Shown: positions 36,449-45,615, numbered from the stretch's first letter. The stretch is DNA of 64,000 nucleotides from Robbsia sp. KACC 23696 (GCF_039852015.1 NZ_CP156627.1:124001-188000), one strand, 5' to 3'. The notes: generated from the sequence alone by a model not told the origin. A program made the numbers and translations.

Positions 36449-37327
36449 TCAGCCCAGCGTCGCCTTATGCCGGCCTTCCAGCAAGCGGTTATAGGACAGC
36501 ATGATGATCAGGTTCGCCAGCAGCAGTACGATCGCAATGGTCGCACCGAGCGGCCAATTCAAGGAGCTGAGAAACTCGTCATACACAGCGGTGGCGACAA
36601 CCTTCAAGCGCCGGCCGCCCAACAATCCGGGAATCGCGAAAGCGCTGGCGCTCAAACCGAATACGATCAAGCTACCGGACAGGATGCCCGGCAAGACTTG
36701 CGGCAAGACGATGCGGCGCATGACCGTGAACTGAGAAGCGCGAAGTGACAGCGCGGCCTGTTCGACCGCCGGATCCAGGCGCTGCAGCGCCGTCCAGACC
36801 GGTATTACCATGAAGGGCAACATCACATGCACGAGCGCGACGATCATGGCGCCATTCGTGAACAACAATTTGACGCGACCGAATCCCAACGCCATCAAGG
36901 CCAGATTGATCGGGCCCTCACTGCCGAGCAGCATGTTCCAGCCGAATGCGCGCACCACCACAGACACCAGCAAGGGCCCCAAGATCACGACCAGGAAAAT
37001 CGCGCGCCACGGGCTGCGCATCCTCGACAGCACGTACGCCTCCGGCACGCCGACCAGCAGGCAGATCACGGTGGTGATCCCCGCGACGAAAAAGGTCCGA
37101 AGAAAGATTTCATGGAAATAGCCGCTGGACAGTACCTGCCAATAATTCCGCAGGCCGTATGTGGGCTGAATTCCGGTATTGAAATCGAAACCATTGAACG
37201 ACAAAGCGAACGTCATCAACAAAGGCGCGATCACCATCGTCAAGAACAACACGACGCCGGGTGCGCTGGCCGCGTAAGGGCGCCAATCCGATGGCGTCCG
37301 GCTTGCCCGAGAAGCCTTGTCAGCCAT
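36449..37327 (-). CDS. ABC transporter permease, PotB type
   Basis: First permease, 292 aa, six helices. ASAPGVVLFLTMVIAPLLMTFALSFNGF opens the membrane domain; the EAA loop is LDPAVEQAALSLRASQFTVMRRIVLPQVLPGILSGSLIVFGLSASAFAIPGLLGG. ATG 37327 overlaps the ATPase stop by eight bases, and longer in-frame starts would lie inside the ATPase gene. Confidence 0.92.
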   Translation of the reverse strand: MADKASRASRTPSDWRPYAASAPGVVLFLTMVIAPLLMTFALSFNGFDFNTGIQPTYGLRNYWQVLSSGYFHEIFLRTFFVAGITTVICLLVGVPEAYVLSRMRSPWRAIFLVVILGPLLVSVVVRAFGWNMLLGSEGPINLALMALGFGRVKLLFTNGAMIVALVHVMLPFMVIPVWTALQRLDPAVEQAALSLRASQFTVMRRIVLPQVLPGILSGSLIVFGLSASAFAIPGLLGGRRLKVVATAVYDEFLSSLNWPLGATIAIVLLLANLIIMLSYNRLLEGRHKATLG

Positions 37328-38426
37328 GCACGGCTCCCGCATCGACTTGGCCCAGGACGTGCGCGGATTCCGGCATCCAACCGACGCGGATTCGCGCGCC
37401 GACATCGGTGCCCGGCCCTTGCCGGTTCGGCCATAGCGCGATCAACGCGCCAAGCGGCGTGTCGATGCGATACAGACATTGGTCTCCCAAAAACATCGCC
37501 GACAACACGGTGCCGTCGACATAGGGCAAACCGGTTTCATCGTCGGCCATCGGTCGCAGCTTCTCCGGCCGCACGCAGCATTGGAGGACGGTTCCGACTT
37601 CGCTCGGCGATGTCTGCGTCCGAGCGTCCAATGTCCAACGTGCGCTCGGGGCGACCAAGGCACCGTAGCCGATGCGATCACCGCCATTCGACAGGACCTC
37701 GGCATCGAACAAATTGGCGCGACCGACGAATTGCGCGACGAATGCACTGGCCGGCGTTTCATAGGCAGCGCGCGGTGTCGCGATCTGCGCGACCCGCCCC
37801 GCCTCCATGATCACGACGCGATCGCTCATGGACAAGGCTTCCGCCTGATCATGCGTGACCATCAAGGTGGTCGTGCCGACCGTGCGTTGTATGTCTCGCA
37901 ATTCTTCCTGCATGGCCTCGCGCAATTTCGCGTCGAGGTTCGACATGGGCTCGTCGAGCAACAGCACGGGCGGTTCGATGACCAAGGCACGCGCTAAAGC
38001 GACGCGCTGCCGCTGACCGCCGGAGAGCGCGCGCGGATAGCGATCGGCATAGCGCGACAGATGAACCAATTTCAACGCCTGCGCCACCCGTTCAGCACGC
38101 TCCGCCTGCGATACGCCGCGCATCTCGAGACCGAAAGCCACATTGTCCGCCACGCGCATGTGCGGAAACAGCGCATAGCTCTGGAACACGATACCGAGCC
38201 CACGCTTGTTCGGCTTCTCTCGCGTAATGTCGCGGCCGTCCAGCATGATCCGGCCGCTGCTGGCTTGCACGAAGCCGGCGATCATCTGCAGCGTGGTGGT
38301 CTTGCCGCAGCCGGACGGCCCGAGCAAGGAGACGAACTCCCCCTTGGCGATACTGAGATTGATGCCTTCCACGGCAACCACCTCGCCGTAGCGCTTGCCT
38401 ACATCGATCAGGTTCAAAAACGTCAT
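37320..38426 (-). CDS. ABC transporter ATP-binding protein, PotA type
   Basis: ATPase of the importer, 368 aa, first gene of the seven-gene operon. Walker A GPSGCGKTT, signature LSGGQRQR, Walker B LLLDEPMSNLDAKLRE and the H-loop LMVTHDQAEALSM are intact. The last 130 residues form a TOBE-type regulatory domain (FVGRANLFDAEVL, GTVLQCCVRPEKLR). MTFLNLIDVGKRYGEVVAVEGINL is a normal N-terminus, so ATG 38426 is chosen, although no strong ribosome site precedes it; ATG 38483 would add 19 residues. Divergent from the IclR regulator. Confidence 0.92.
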   Translation of the reverse strand: MTFLNLIDVGKRYGEVVAVEGINLSIAKGEFVSLLGPSGCGKTTTLQMIAGFVQASSGRIMLDGRDITREKPNKRGLGIVFQSYALFPHMRVADNVAFGLEMRGVSQAERAERVAQALKLVHLSRYADRYPRALSGGQRQRVALARALVIEPPVLLLDEPMSNLDAKLREAMQEELRDIQRTVGTTTLMVTHDQAEALSMSDRVVIMEAGRVAQIATPRAAYETPASAFVAQFVGRANLFDAEVLSNGGDRIGYGALVAPSARWTLDARTQTSPSEVGTVLQCCVRPEKLRPMADDETGLPYVDGTVLSAMFLGDQCLYRIDTPLGALIALWPNRQGPGTDVGARIRVGWMPESAHVLGQVDAGAVHG

Positions 38427-38528
38427 CGCCACGCATCGCCCAAGAACGGTTGGACCGGCTTCTTTCACCAGTCGACGCATCAACCGTAAAAATCCAAAAT
38501 GCCCGCGTCAAACTAAAATTTTGTTCAG

Positions 38529-38543
38529 AGGAATTTATTTCCT
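38529..38543. promoter_or_regulatory. IclR-type operator candidate (AGGAATTTATTTCCT)
   Basis: The 15-bp near-palindrome agrees at 12 positions with the published IclR-type consensus TGGAAATNATTTCCA (from memory). It lies in the 183-base region between the PotA-type gene and the IclR gene, the right place to control both. Two copies of CGACAGAC follow at about 38550 and 38592, possibly a second element. Confidence 0.45.
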
Positions 38544-38609
38544 GTTAATTTCGACAGACGGAATCAAGGAAGATCACTTCCCCATATCATTCCGACAGAC
38601 AATATTGAG

Positions 38610-39476
38610 ATGACATCCGACCTCGAAAGTGAAAAGTCGCTAAGCAGCCTGCAACGCGCCTTCCGATTGCTGCGCGCGGTACTGGACAGTGACGACGGCG
38701 CCAGGCTGAATCGACTGGCCCAACAGACGGGCATGACGCAGCCGACGGCGCACCGGCTCCTGCATGCGCTGATCGACGAAGGCATGGTCGAACAGGATGC
38801 CGCCAAGGCCTATCGACCGACGCTGGCCTTGTTTGCCATGGCGGCCAAGTCGGCGCGGCGCGGCAATCTGCGCGATGTGTGCCGTCCGATCCTGCTACGC
38901 ATGTCGGCGACATTGAGCGACACGACGTTTCTGATCGTGCGCAATGGCTATGACGCGATCTGTCTCGACCGATGCGAAGGGGCGCTGCCGATCCGCTCCT
39001 TCACGGGCGACATCGGCGGCCGCGTCGTCCTGGGAACTGGGCAGGCATCGCTGACGATCCTTGCCTATCTTCCGGACGCGGAGCGCGAGGAGGTGATCCG
39101 CTTCAACCTCCCGCGCCTACTCGATCTGAAACTGCACGACGAGGTATCGCTGCGCTTGGCGATCGACTGGGTGCGCGAGCATGGGTATGCGGTGTCGCGC
39201 GGTCTGGGCGCGTTTCCCGGCGATGGCGGGGTCAATACCTTTCCAGGAATGGGCGGTGTGGCCGTGCCGATTCTTGATCGCGACGGACGGGCTTTAGCGG
39301 CACTGAGCATCGGCACGCTCGCCGAGCGCTTGAACGCGCAGCGTCTGCCAACCGTCGTGTCGATCCTGCAAAGAGAAGCCGCCGCCTTGACCGCGCAGCT
39401 GGACCCTTTCGATCCCAGCAGCCGACGACCCGCGCAAATGCTAGGCGGCTCCGTGCCGGATCGCATGACGGTGTAA
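38610..39476 (+). CDS. IclR family transcriptional regulator
   Basis: Regulator of 288 aa. The N-terminal winged helix reads SSLQRAFRLLRAVLDSDDGARLNRLAQQTGMTQPTAHRLLHALIDEGMVEQD. The C-terminal IclR effector domain has NGYDAICLDRCEGALPIRSFTGDIGGRVVLGTGQASLTILAYLPDAER and GGVNTFPGMGGVAVPILDRDGRALAALSIGTL. It is divergent from the seven-gene transport/oxidase operon, its most likely target. Effector unknown. Confidence 0.94.
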   Translation: MTSDLESEKSLSSLQRAFRLLRAVLDSDDGARLNRLAQQTGMTQPTAHRLLHALIDEGMVEQDAAKAYRPTLALFAMAAKSARRGNLRDVCRPILLRMSATLSDTTFLIVRNGYDAICLDRCEGALPIRSFTGDIGGRVVLGTGQASLTILAYLPDAEREEVIRFNLPRLLDLKLHDEVSLRLAIDWVREHGYAVSRGLGAFPGDGGVNTFPGMGGVAVPILDRDGRALAALSIGTLAERLNAQRLPTVVSILQREAAALTAQLDPFDPSSRRPAQMLGGSVPDRMTV

Positions 39477-39488
39477 CGTCGAAGACGC

Positions 39489-39528
39489 GCGCGACACGCC
39501 CATGAGAGAGCAAGGCGCGTTGTCGCGC
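39489..39528 (+). terminator. Hairpin after the IclR gene, possible terminator
   Basis: GCGCGACA (39489-39496) pairs with TGTCGCGC (39521-39528), with an inner CGCC/GGCG stem and a loop of about 13 bases. The stem is strong, but no T-run follows, so it may be a rho-dependent or processing signal. Confidence 0.35.
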
Positions 39529-39680
39529 ATCTTAAAAGTCGGCGCAGCGGTGTTCGAGCGTCGCAATGCGGGTGCGGTTGATCGGGTTTCCCCGCATAGG
39601 GCCTGTTAACTATTTAGTACACAATTGCTCCTGACAGGCCGAACCGTCGGCATTCGCAACCGCACCGTCTTGAGGATCCG

Positions 39681-40364
39681 GTGGAAACACACATTGGCAG
39701 CCGCGACTGTGCGCGCACCGCGCGGAACGATTCCGACGAGAAATCGGTCCGCATCGTCGACGCCGAAGGTCACCGAAAAAACATCCTCGAGGTGGCGACG
39801 GCGGAATTTGCGGCGCACGGCTTCGCCGGCGCCCGCATAGACGAAATCGCAGCGAAGACGTCTTGCAGCAAGCGGATGATTTACTACTACTTCGTGGACA
39901 AGGACGGTCTCTATGTCGCGGTGTTGGAAAACGCATATCGGCGCGTGAGGCAACTCGAGGAAGCGGTCGACTACGATGTGCTTTCACCAGAGGCGGCCCT
40001 GCGCAAGCTTGTCGCCTTTCGCTTTTCCTATCACGAGAAAAACGCACACTTCGTCAAGCTCGTTCTGAACGAAAATATGAACGGGGCCCATCATCTGGCG
40101 CGTTCGGACGTGATCGTTCAGTTGAATCAACTCGCATTGGCGACCGTCGATCGCATTTACGCACGAGGCGTACACGACCGCGTTTTTCGTCCGGGCATCA
40201 GCGCACTCGAGATTCATTGGCAGATCAGCGCCTTCTGTTTCTACGGCGTGTCGAACAAGTCGACGTTCTCGACCCTATTTGAAAGGCAGATATCCGTCGG
40301 TTTGTCGTTCGATAAGATAAAGGCGAATGCAGTCGATTCGATCATGCGATTCGTCATCCTTTAA
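39681..40364 (+). CDS. TetR family transcriptional regulator
   Basis: Repressor-type protein of 227 aa. A 28-residue leader precedes the TetR helix-turn-helix: GHRKNILEVATAEFAAHGFAGARIDEIAAKTSCSKRMIYYYFVDKDGLYVAVLE. The C-terminal ligand domain (residues about 90-225) has the FSYHEKNAHFVKLVLNENMNGAHH segment seen in regulators next to sugar-acid or aromatic catabolic genes. The start is GTG at 39681 behind GAGGATCC; a shorter start is possible. It is followed after 51 bases by the MFS gene, and likely controls it. Confidence 0.9.
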   Translation: METHIGSRDCARTARNDSDEKSVRIVDAEGHRKNILEVATAEFAAHGFAGARIDEIAAKTSCSKRMIYYYFVDKDGLYVAVLENAYRRVRQLEEAVDYDVLSPEAALRKLVAFRFSYHEKNAHFVKLVLNENMNGAHHLARSDVIVQLNQLALATVDRIYARGVHDRVFRPGISALEIHWQISAFCFYGVSNKSTFSTLFERQISVGLSFDKIKANAVDSIMRFVIL

Positions 40365-40415
40365 CGGAAAACCGTCGCTTGACAATGCCTCTCCCTAAAA
40401 AAAATCTATCTCTTT

Positions 40416-41723
40416 ATGAAACCATCGCTTAGCGGTACTGATCTTGACCCCAAGAAGCCCAGTCGAGCGCGATTCCAGATTCTCGCCCTGCTGACAACCG
40501 GGACGGTCATCAATTATCTCGACCGGACGGTGCTGGGCATCGCCGCCCCGTCGATCACGCATGAAATGGCGCTCTCGCCTGCGACCTTAGGCGTCATTTT
40601 TTCGGCATTTGCCTGGACCTATGCGGCTGCGCAAATCCCGGGCGGCATCTTTCTCGACCGCTTCGGCAATCGCCTCACCTACTTCTTATCGCTTTTCTTT
40701 TGGTCGCTCTTCACGCTTCTCCAAAGCTGCGCAGTCGGCGTGATGAGCTTCGTTGGCCTCCGCCTCGGTCTCGGCGTATCGGAAGCGCCGTGCTTTCCGG
40801 CAAACAGCCGCATCGTCAGCCTCTGGTTCCCACGCAAGGAACGAGCGCGGGCAACGAGTATCTACACGGTTGGCGAGTACATCGGCCTGGCCGTCTTTAG
40901 CCCCTTGCTGTACGTGATGCTGACGCATTTCGGCTGGCGTTCGCTTTTCGTCACGGTCGGTGCCGCGGGTATCGTCTTCGCCTTTGTCTGGTGGAAATGG
41001 TATCGGGACCCAGCGAGCTTTCCAGGCGTCAATCAAGCGGAACGCGACTACATACAAGACGGCGACATCTTGCAATTGGATGCGGTGAAAGCCGAGCCGT
41101 TCTCGTGGAAGAACGTCCGCCTGTTGTTAGGCTTCCGGCAAATCTGGGGCGCGAGTCTCGGTCAGTTCGCCGGTAACGCCACCCTCATCTTTTTTGTCAC
41201 CTGGTTTCCGACCTATCTCGCGACCGAGCGTCATTTGCCGTGGTTGAAAGTGGGCTTCTTCTCGATCCTGCCCTTCATCGCGGCCGGTGTCGGTGTGCTC
41301 TCCGGCGGCTGGCTTTCCGATAAATTGCTGACCCGAACCTCCGCGAATTTCGCGCGAAAGTTTCCGATCGTCCTGGGGCTCTTCCTGGCGGCGTCGATCG
41401 TCGTGGCGAACTACACGGCCAGTAATACACTCGTCATTCTGATCCTGTCCATCGCGTTCTTTGGCCAGGGCATGGTCGGGCTCGGCTGGGTGGTCATTGC
41501 CGATATCGCGCCGTTGAATCTGATGGGCCTGACAGGCGGCATCTACAATTTCATGACGAATGTTTCCGGGATCACAACGCCCTTGGTGGTGGGTTTCATC
41601 GTCGCACGCACCGGCTCTTTCGTTTATGCACTCGCCTTCATATCGGTGCTCGCATTGATCGGCGCGCTGTCGTACATCTTCTTGCTCGGCGACGTCAAGC
41701 GTATCGTTATCGAGAAGCCGTGA
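40416..41723 (+). CDS. MFS transporter, ACS (anion:cation symporter) family
   Basis: Twelve-helix transporter of 435 aa. TTGTVINYLDRTVLGIAAPSITHEMALSPATLGVIFSAFAWTYAAAQIPGGIFLDRFG is the ACS family helix 1-2 region, as in glucarate, galactonate and hexuronate carriers. LGVSEAPCFPANSRIVSLWFPRKERARATS is helix 4 and the following loop. The lactonase gene 46 bases downstream suggests the substrate is a sugar acid or sugar lactone. Confidence 0.93.
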   Translation: MKPSLSGTDLDPKKPSRARFQILALLTTGTVINYLDRTVLGIAAPSITHEMALSPATLGVIFSAFAWTYAAAQIPGGIFLDRFGNRLTYFLSLFFWSLFTLLQSCAVGVMSFVGLRLGLGVSEAPCFPANSRIVSLWFPRKERARATSIYTVGEYIGLAVFSPLLYVMLTHFGWRSLFVTVGAAGIVFAFVWWKWYRDPASFPGVNQAERDYIQDGDILQLDAVKAEPFSWKNVRLLLGFRQIWGASLGQFAGNATLIFFVTWFPTYLATERHLPWLKVGFFSILPFIAAGVGVLSGGWLSDKLLTRTSANFARKFPIVLGLFLAASIVVANYTASNTLVILILSIAFFGQGMVGLGWVVIADIAPLNLMGLTGGIYNFMTNVSGITTPLVVGFIVARTGSFVYALAFISVLALIGALSYIFLLGDVKRIVIEKP

Positions 41724-41769
41724 CGGCACGATGACCCGGCAAAACCGACCAAATCTCAGGAGACATGTC

Positions 41770-42645
41770 GTGCAAGCAAGCGTTCGTGCAGTCGTACAAG
41801 CCAGGGACCAGTTAGGGGAGACGCCCATCTGGTGCGATAGAACCCAACGCATCTGGTGGATCGACATCGAAAAGCCGAAGCTGCAGAGCTTCGATGCGGC
41901 GACGGGGATCCACGACGTCTACCCTTTCCCATCCACTTTTCTCGGCTCGCTCGTGCCGCACAAGCAAGGCGGGTTTGTCGTGGCGCTGGACAACCGGCTA
42001 TGTCATTTCGATCCCGTCTCACGGTATCTAACGACCATTACCGACGTCGAACCGCACGATGCCGGCACGCGACTGAACGACGGTCGTTGCGATCGGCGTG
42101 GCCGACTTTGGATCGGTACGATGGACGCGCAGATTCGCGAGCCGCTCGGCAGCTTCTATCGCGTCGATCGATCCGGTACGGTGAAGCGATTTTTCGGCGA
42201 TATCATCGTGACCAATACCATCACGACCTCGCCGGACGACAGGACGCTGTATATGTCGGACACCCGCCGTCTGAAGATATGGGCATTCGATCTGGATCCC
42301 GAATCGGGCGAGATTTCGAATAAGCGCGTATTCGCCGATTACACCGGGCAGACAGGACGTCCCGATGGCGCCTGCGTGGATAGCGAAGGCTATCTTTGGA
42401 ACGCGGTATTCGCCGGGAGTCGCGTTGTGCGGTATGCACCCGACGGCACGATAGACCGCACGATCGCGCTACCGGTGACCAATCCGACATGCGTCTGCTT
42501 TGGCGGTCCGGATCTGAGCACGCTCTACATCAGTACGGCAACGAAGATGATCGCGCCGGAGGTCCTGGCAAATGAACCGCTTGCGGGCGCCTTGCTAGCG
42601 GTCGACGTCGGCGTGAAGGGTCTTCCGGAGCCGGCGTTTGGCTGA
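41770..42645 (+). CDS. SMP-30/gluconolactonase family lactonase
   Basis: Six-bladed beta-propeller lactonase of 291 aa that hydrolyses aldonolactones with a divalent metal. Key pieces: ARDQLGETPIWCDRTQRIWWIDIEKPKLQSFD (metal-ligand Glu in GETP), RLNDGRCDRRGRLWIGTMD (Asn-Asp), TITTSPDDRTLYMSDTRR and GRPDGACVDSEGYLWNAVFAGSRVVRYAPDG (Pro-Asp-Gly). The GTG start at 41770 has CAGGAGA upstream and gives the family-typical length; ATG 41731 would add 13 residues with no ribosome site. Together with the MFS and TetR genes it forms a small sugar-lactone cluster. Confidence 0.9.
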   Translation: MQASVRAVVQARDQLGETPIWCDRTQRIWWIDIEKPKLQSFDAATGIHDVYPFPSTFLGSLVPHKQGGFVVALDNRLCHFDPVSRYLTTITDVEPHDAGTRLNDGRCDRRGRLWIGTMDAQIREPLGSFYRVDRSGTVKRFFGDIIVTNTITTSPDDRTLYMSDTRRLKIWAFDLDPESGEISNKRVFADYTGQTGRPDGACVDSEGYLWNAVFAGSRVVRYAPDGTIDRTIALPVTNPTCVCFGGPDLSTLYISTATKMIAPEVLANEPLAGALLAVDVGVKGLPEPAFG

Positions 42646-42656
42646 ACGATACGCGG

Positions 42657-44213
42657 TTACGCAACGGTAAAGGAAGACACCGCATCGGATAGCCGATTTC
42701 CCTGAACGACCAATGCCTGCGACGCTGCCGACGCCTCTTCCACGAGGGCCGCATTCTGCTGCGTCACCTCGTCCATTTCGGTGACGGCAACGTTGACCTG
42801 AAGGATGCCGCGGCTTTGCTCATCCGATGCGGATGCGATTTCGCCGATCAACGTCGTAACGTTCACGATAGCCTGCGCGACCTCGCCCATCGTCGTACCG
42901 GATTGATGCGCCAAACGCGTGCCGGCGTTGACCTGCTCTACCGAACGGTTGATCAATGCCTTGATTTCCTTCGAGGCACTTGCCGAACGTTGCGCAAGAC
43001 TCCGCACTTCGCTGGCCACCACGGCAAAGCCACGACCCTGTTCTCCCGCGCGCGCGGCTTCGACGGCGGCGTTCAATGCCAGGATATTGGTTTGAAACGC
43101 GATACCTTCGATGATGCTGGTGATCTCTTCGATTTTGCGAGAGCTCTCACTGATGTCGCTCATTGTTTGCGCGACGTCTCGCGCCACGGTCGTACCACGC
43201 GTCGCAACACGGGAGGCTTCGGTCGCCATCGTGCTGGCCTGCTGGGCGTTGTTGGCGTTCTGCTGCACGGTAGCCGTCAGCTCCTCCATACTCGCGGAGG
43301 TTTCCTGTAACGCCGCCGCTTGCTGTTCGGTTCGCGTCGACAGATCCAGATTGCCCTGCGCTATCTCGCCGGAACCGGCCGCTATCCCGATCGCAACGGT
43401 GCGAACCTGCCCGATCAGCGCACTGAGATTGCGCTGCATATCGTGCATCGACGCCAAGACGCTGCCCTTTGGCGGCTGCCTGCGTGAATCAAGGGACCGC
43501 AGATCACCGTCGGCCACGGTACGAGCGATCCGACTCAGATCGAACGGTTCCGCGCCTAATTGCGTCGTGATCGAGCGCGTGATAAGCCAGCCGGCCAGGA
43601 CCGCCGCAATGGCGGCCACCAAGCAAATCAAAAACACGGCGTCGCGATGCCAGACAAAGGAGTCTTCAGACGCTTGCATCGCCGCGTGCTGGCGTTTGGT
43701 CGTCAGTGCCATATAGGCGGCGGTGGCTTGCTGCAGCGCCATCAATAGCGGGCGCCCTTCGCTATCGATTTTCTGAATCGCGGCGTCGTGCTCGCCCGCC
43801 AATCCGAGGCGGAGGATATCGTTCGCGACCGGCTTGTACGACGCCTCGACGCGCGTCATGTTGTCAACGAGCGCTTGGACCTCCGGCGGAACGTGTCCCT
43901 CCTTGGCCAATCGATTCAGCTTGTCGACATTGGCGTCGACATCCTGCTGTGCGTTGCGCCCCGCTTCCGCGATACGTGGGCGAGCGCTTTCGCTGACCAA
44001 CAGCATATCGCGTGACGCCAGCGCGCGCCGTGCCACCGCGGCCTCCACGGCCTGCGCGGCGTCCGCTCGGGCGTTGATGCCGGAAACGTAGGAGATAAAG
44101 TTCTGATTCGCGTTGCTCAAGGAGTTTAACGCGAGGCCGGCAATGCACAGGACCAGGAACGTAAGGGAGCCGAAAGCAACCGTGAGTTTTGCTCGGACTG
44201 ACCAAGAGGCCAT
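42657..44213 (-). CDS. Methyl-accepting chemotaxis protein
   Basis: Chemoreceptor of 518 aa. Helix 1 ([27 protein letters not shown]) starts directly at the N-terminus; a four-helix-bundle periplasmic domain (about residues 40-190) has the Tar-like repeat [23 protein letters not shown]; helix 2 is [27 protein letters not shown] follows, then a long signalling domain whose tip contains [44 protein letters not shown]. No C-terminal CheR pentapeptide is present. ATG 44213 gives the normal N-terminus; longer frames are implausible. The ligand is unknown. Confidence 0.94.
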   Translation of the reverse strand: MASWSVRAKLTVAFGSLTFLVLCIAGLALNSLSNANQNFISYVSGINARADAAQAVEAAVARRALASRDMLLVSESARPRIAEAGRNAQQDVDANVDKLNRLAKEGHVPPEVQALVDNMTRVEASYKPVANDILRLGLAGEHDAAIQKIDSEGRPLLMALQQATAAYMALTTKRQHAAMQASEDSFVWHRDAVFLICLVAAIAAVLAGWLITRSITTQLGAEPFDLSRIARTVADGDLRSLDSRRQPPKGSVLASMHDMQRNLSALIGQVRTVAIGIAAGSGEIAQGNLDLSTRTEQQAAALQETSASMEELTATVQQNANNAQQASTMATEASRVATRGTTVARDVAQTMSDISESSRKIEEITSIIEGIAFQTNILALNAAVEAARAGEQGRGFAVVASEVRSLAQRSASASKEIKALINRSVEQVNAGTRLAHQSGTTMGEVAQAIVNVTTLIGEIASASDEQSRGILQVNVAVTEMDEVTQQNAALVEEASAASQALVVQGNRLSDAVSSFTVA

Positions 44214-44349
44214 GACGTGTCTCGTTGATGGAAGAATGATTCTTACACCACTAACGACACCTTTCAAATTTTCTTGATCATACGTTCGTTTTAATATGTA
44301 ACTTTATATTTCAGTCCCGACTTGGAGGCTGAGGGATGGTGAGACTTGT

Positions 44350-44640
44350 CTATCTCGACGCGGTCCCGTCGCGCACACGCCGTCTTTGTGGGCATTCGGT
44401 AATCAAACTGCGTATTTGACATAGCAAAAAATAGTGAAATAGAATGCTCTGTCTACTTTGCACGGCCTTTATACTCCCTATGATCCGCCGCGCCTCGTTA
44501 TTGAACGTCTCCGCAACCATCGCATTCGTCGTGGCTCCGGGGTGGTCCTCAGCAAGGACAGTGGCGAGGTCCAGCAAGTAGCCCATCGACGCCTCCAGTG
44601 CGCATGCGTGCCACCAACTTTCATATAACAATCCGCCCAT
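44350..44640 (-). CDS. Hypothetical small protein, doubtful
   Basis: The 439-base space between the chemoreceptor and the next gene holds an open frame of 96 codons on the minus strand starting ATG at 44640 (MGGLLYESWWHACALEASMG). It looks helical and has plausible codon use (WWH, LLDLATVLAEDH), but no ribosome site, no recognised family, and it overlaps the promoter region of the plus-strand gene at 44653. The rest of the space is AT-rich (44400-44460) and holds nothing else recognisable. Treat as a candidate only. Confidence 0.3.
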   Translation of the reverse strand: MGGLLYESWWHACALEASMGYLLDLATVLAEDHPGATTNAMVAETFNNEARRIIGSIKAVQSRQSILFHYFLLCQIRSLITECPQRRRVRDGTASR

Positions 44641-44652
44641 TGGAGATCGGAT

Positions 44653-45528
44653 ATGGCGGGAGACCACATTGGGCTCTATTTTTGGGGCGGTATCTTGGCG
44701 ATCGGTGCTGTCAGCACCGCCATCGACAAAGCAAAAGCGCACCTTGGCGCAAAGAAATCCGTAGCGCCCCATAATCTGGCACGGGGAAACCACACGGAAA
44801 AAGCACTCGCACATCTGCATCGCTACGCCTTCCCGAAGCTCGTGCTGGACGTCTTTCATCATGAGCATCCCGACCTGACGCATGCGCAAGGCGACCTCGC
44901 ATTCGCGGGTTTGCGTGAGTTCTTTCTATTGCTGCGGTTAAGCGGTGAAAAACCCGAAGCGGGATCCCTGGGCATGCCGTCGGTTCTGGTCGACAAAGCG
45001 TGGCACGCGTTCGTGTTGTGTACGGCGGAGTATGAAGCGTTCTGCCATCGATTCTTTGGCCAGATGATTCATCATAGGCCCGACCCAACCGCGAAGCCAC
45101 ACACCTTGGAGCGTAACGCCACGTTCAGCAGAGAGACAGTGAACACGTGGTCTAGTTTTCAAATCGCGAAACGGCATTACGGCGCGTTTTTCAGGACGAG
45201 CGGGAATGGCTATCCCACACTTTTCGAGACGGACCGCATCGCGGGCTTTTCGCGCGGATGGATATGGACCGAAGCAGCGCTTTTCGCGCTGGGACTCGCG
45301 GCCGGTCGTAGTGAGCGCAGGGATATCCCGAGCGGCGCCGTCGCCACGAATTTTCCGAGCGATTTCCCATCGACGACCGATTCTTCTCCTTCCACCGGAG
45401 ATCATCATTCCGGCGGTCACAGTTGTTCGAGCGGGGGACATGCAGGGGGACATAGCTGCAGCAGCGGCTCGAGTTGCGGCAGTAGCTGCGGCAGTAGTTG
45501 CGGCGGCGGCGGAAGCAGCGGCGATTGA
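44653..45528 (+). CDS. Glycine-rich-domain-like protein with Gly/Ser/Cys tail
   Basis: Protein of 291 aa. The N-terminus has a possible membrane helix (GLYFWGGILAIGAVSTAI). The central segment LVDKAWHAFVLCTAEYEAFCHRFFGQMIHHRPD matches the glycine-rich-domain-containing-protein pattern (D-x-x-WH...Y..FC...G..I.H.P), a family of unknown function. The last 50 residues are strikingly low-complexity: His-Ser-Gly then repeats of SCGSSCGSSCGGGG, eight or so Cys in a Gly/Ser background. GGAG lies about 8 bases before the ATG. The tail could bind metal or be exposed at the surface. Cellular role unknown. Confidence 0.72.
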   Translation: MAGDHIGLYFWGGILAIGAVSTAIDKAKAHLGAKKSVAPHNLARGNHTEKALAHLHRYAFPKLVLDVFHHEHPDLTHAQGDLAFAGLREFFLLLRLSGEKPEAGSLGMPSVLVDKAWHAFVLCTAEYEAFCHRFFGQMIHHRPDPTAKPHTLERNATFSRETVNTWSSFQIAKRHYGAFFRTSGNGYPTLFETDRIAGFSRGWIWTEAALFALGLAAGRSERRDIPSGAVATNFPSDFPSTTDSSPSTGDHHSGGHSCSSGGHAGGHSCSSGSSCGSSCGSSCGGGGSSGD

Positions 45529-45615
45529 CGCCGCCGCTTGCTCAAAGGGTTTTATACCCGCCCCAGGACGGCATGGAAGGCACGAGCGCATCGATGATGC
45601 GCATCCAACAAGCGC

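Noticed and set aside
44400-44460. AT-rich stretch as an insertion-sequence scar or attachment site
   Set aside because: No inverted ends, target duplication or integrase remnant could be found around it.
44653-45528. Gly/Cys tail gene as a ribosomally made peptide natural product precursor
   Set aside because: The protein is too long, the core family is an ordinary domain protein, and no modifying enzyme gene is adjacent.
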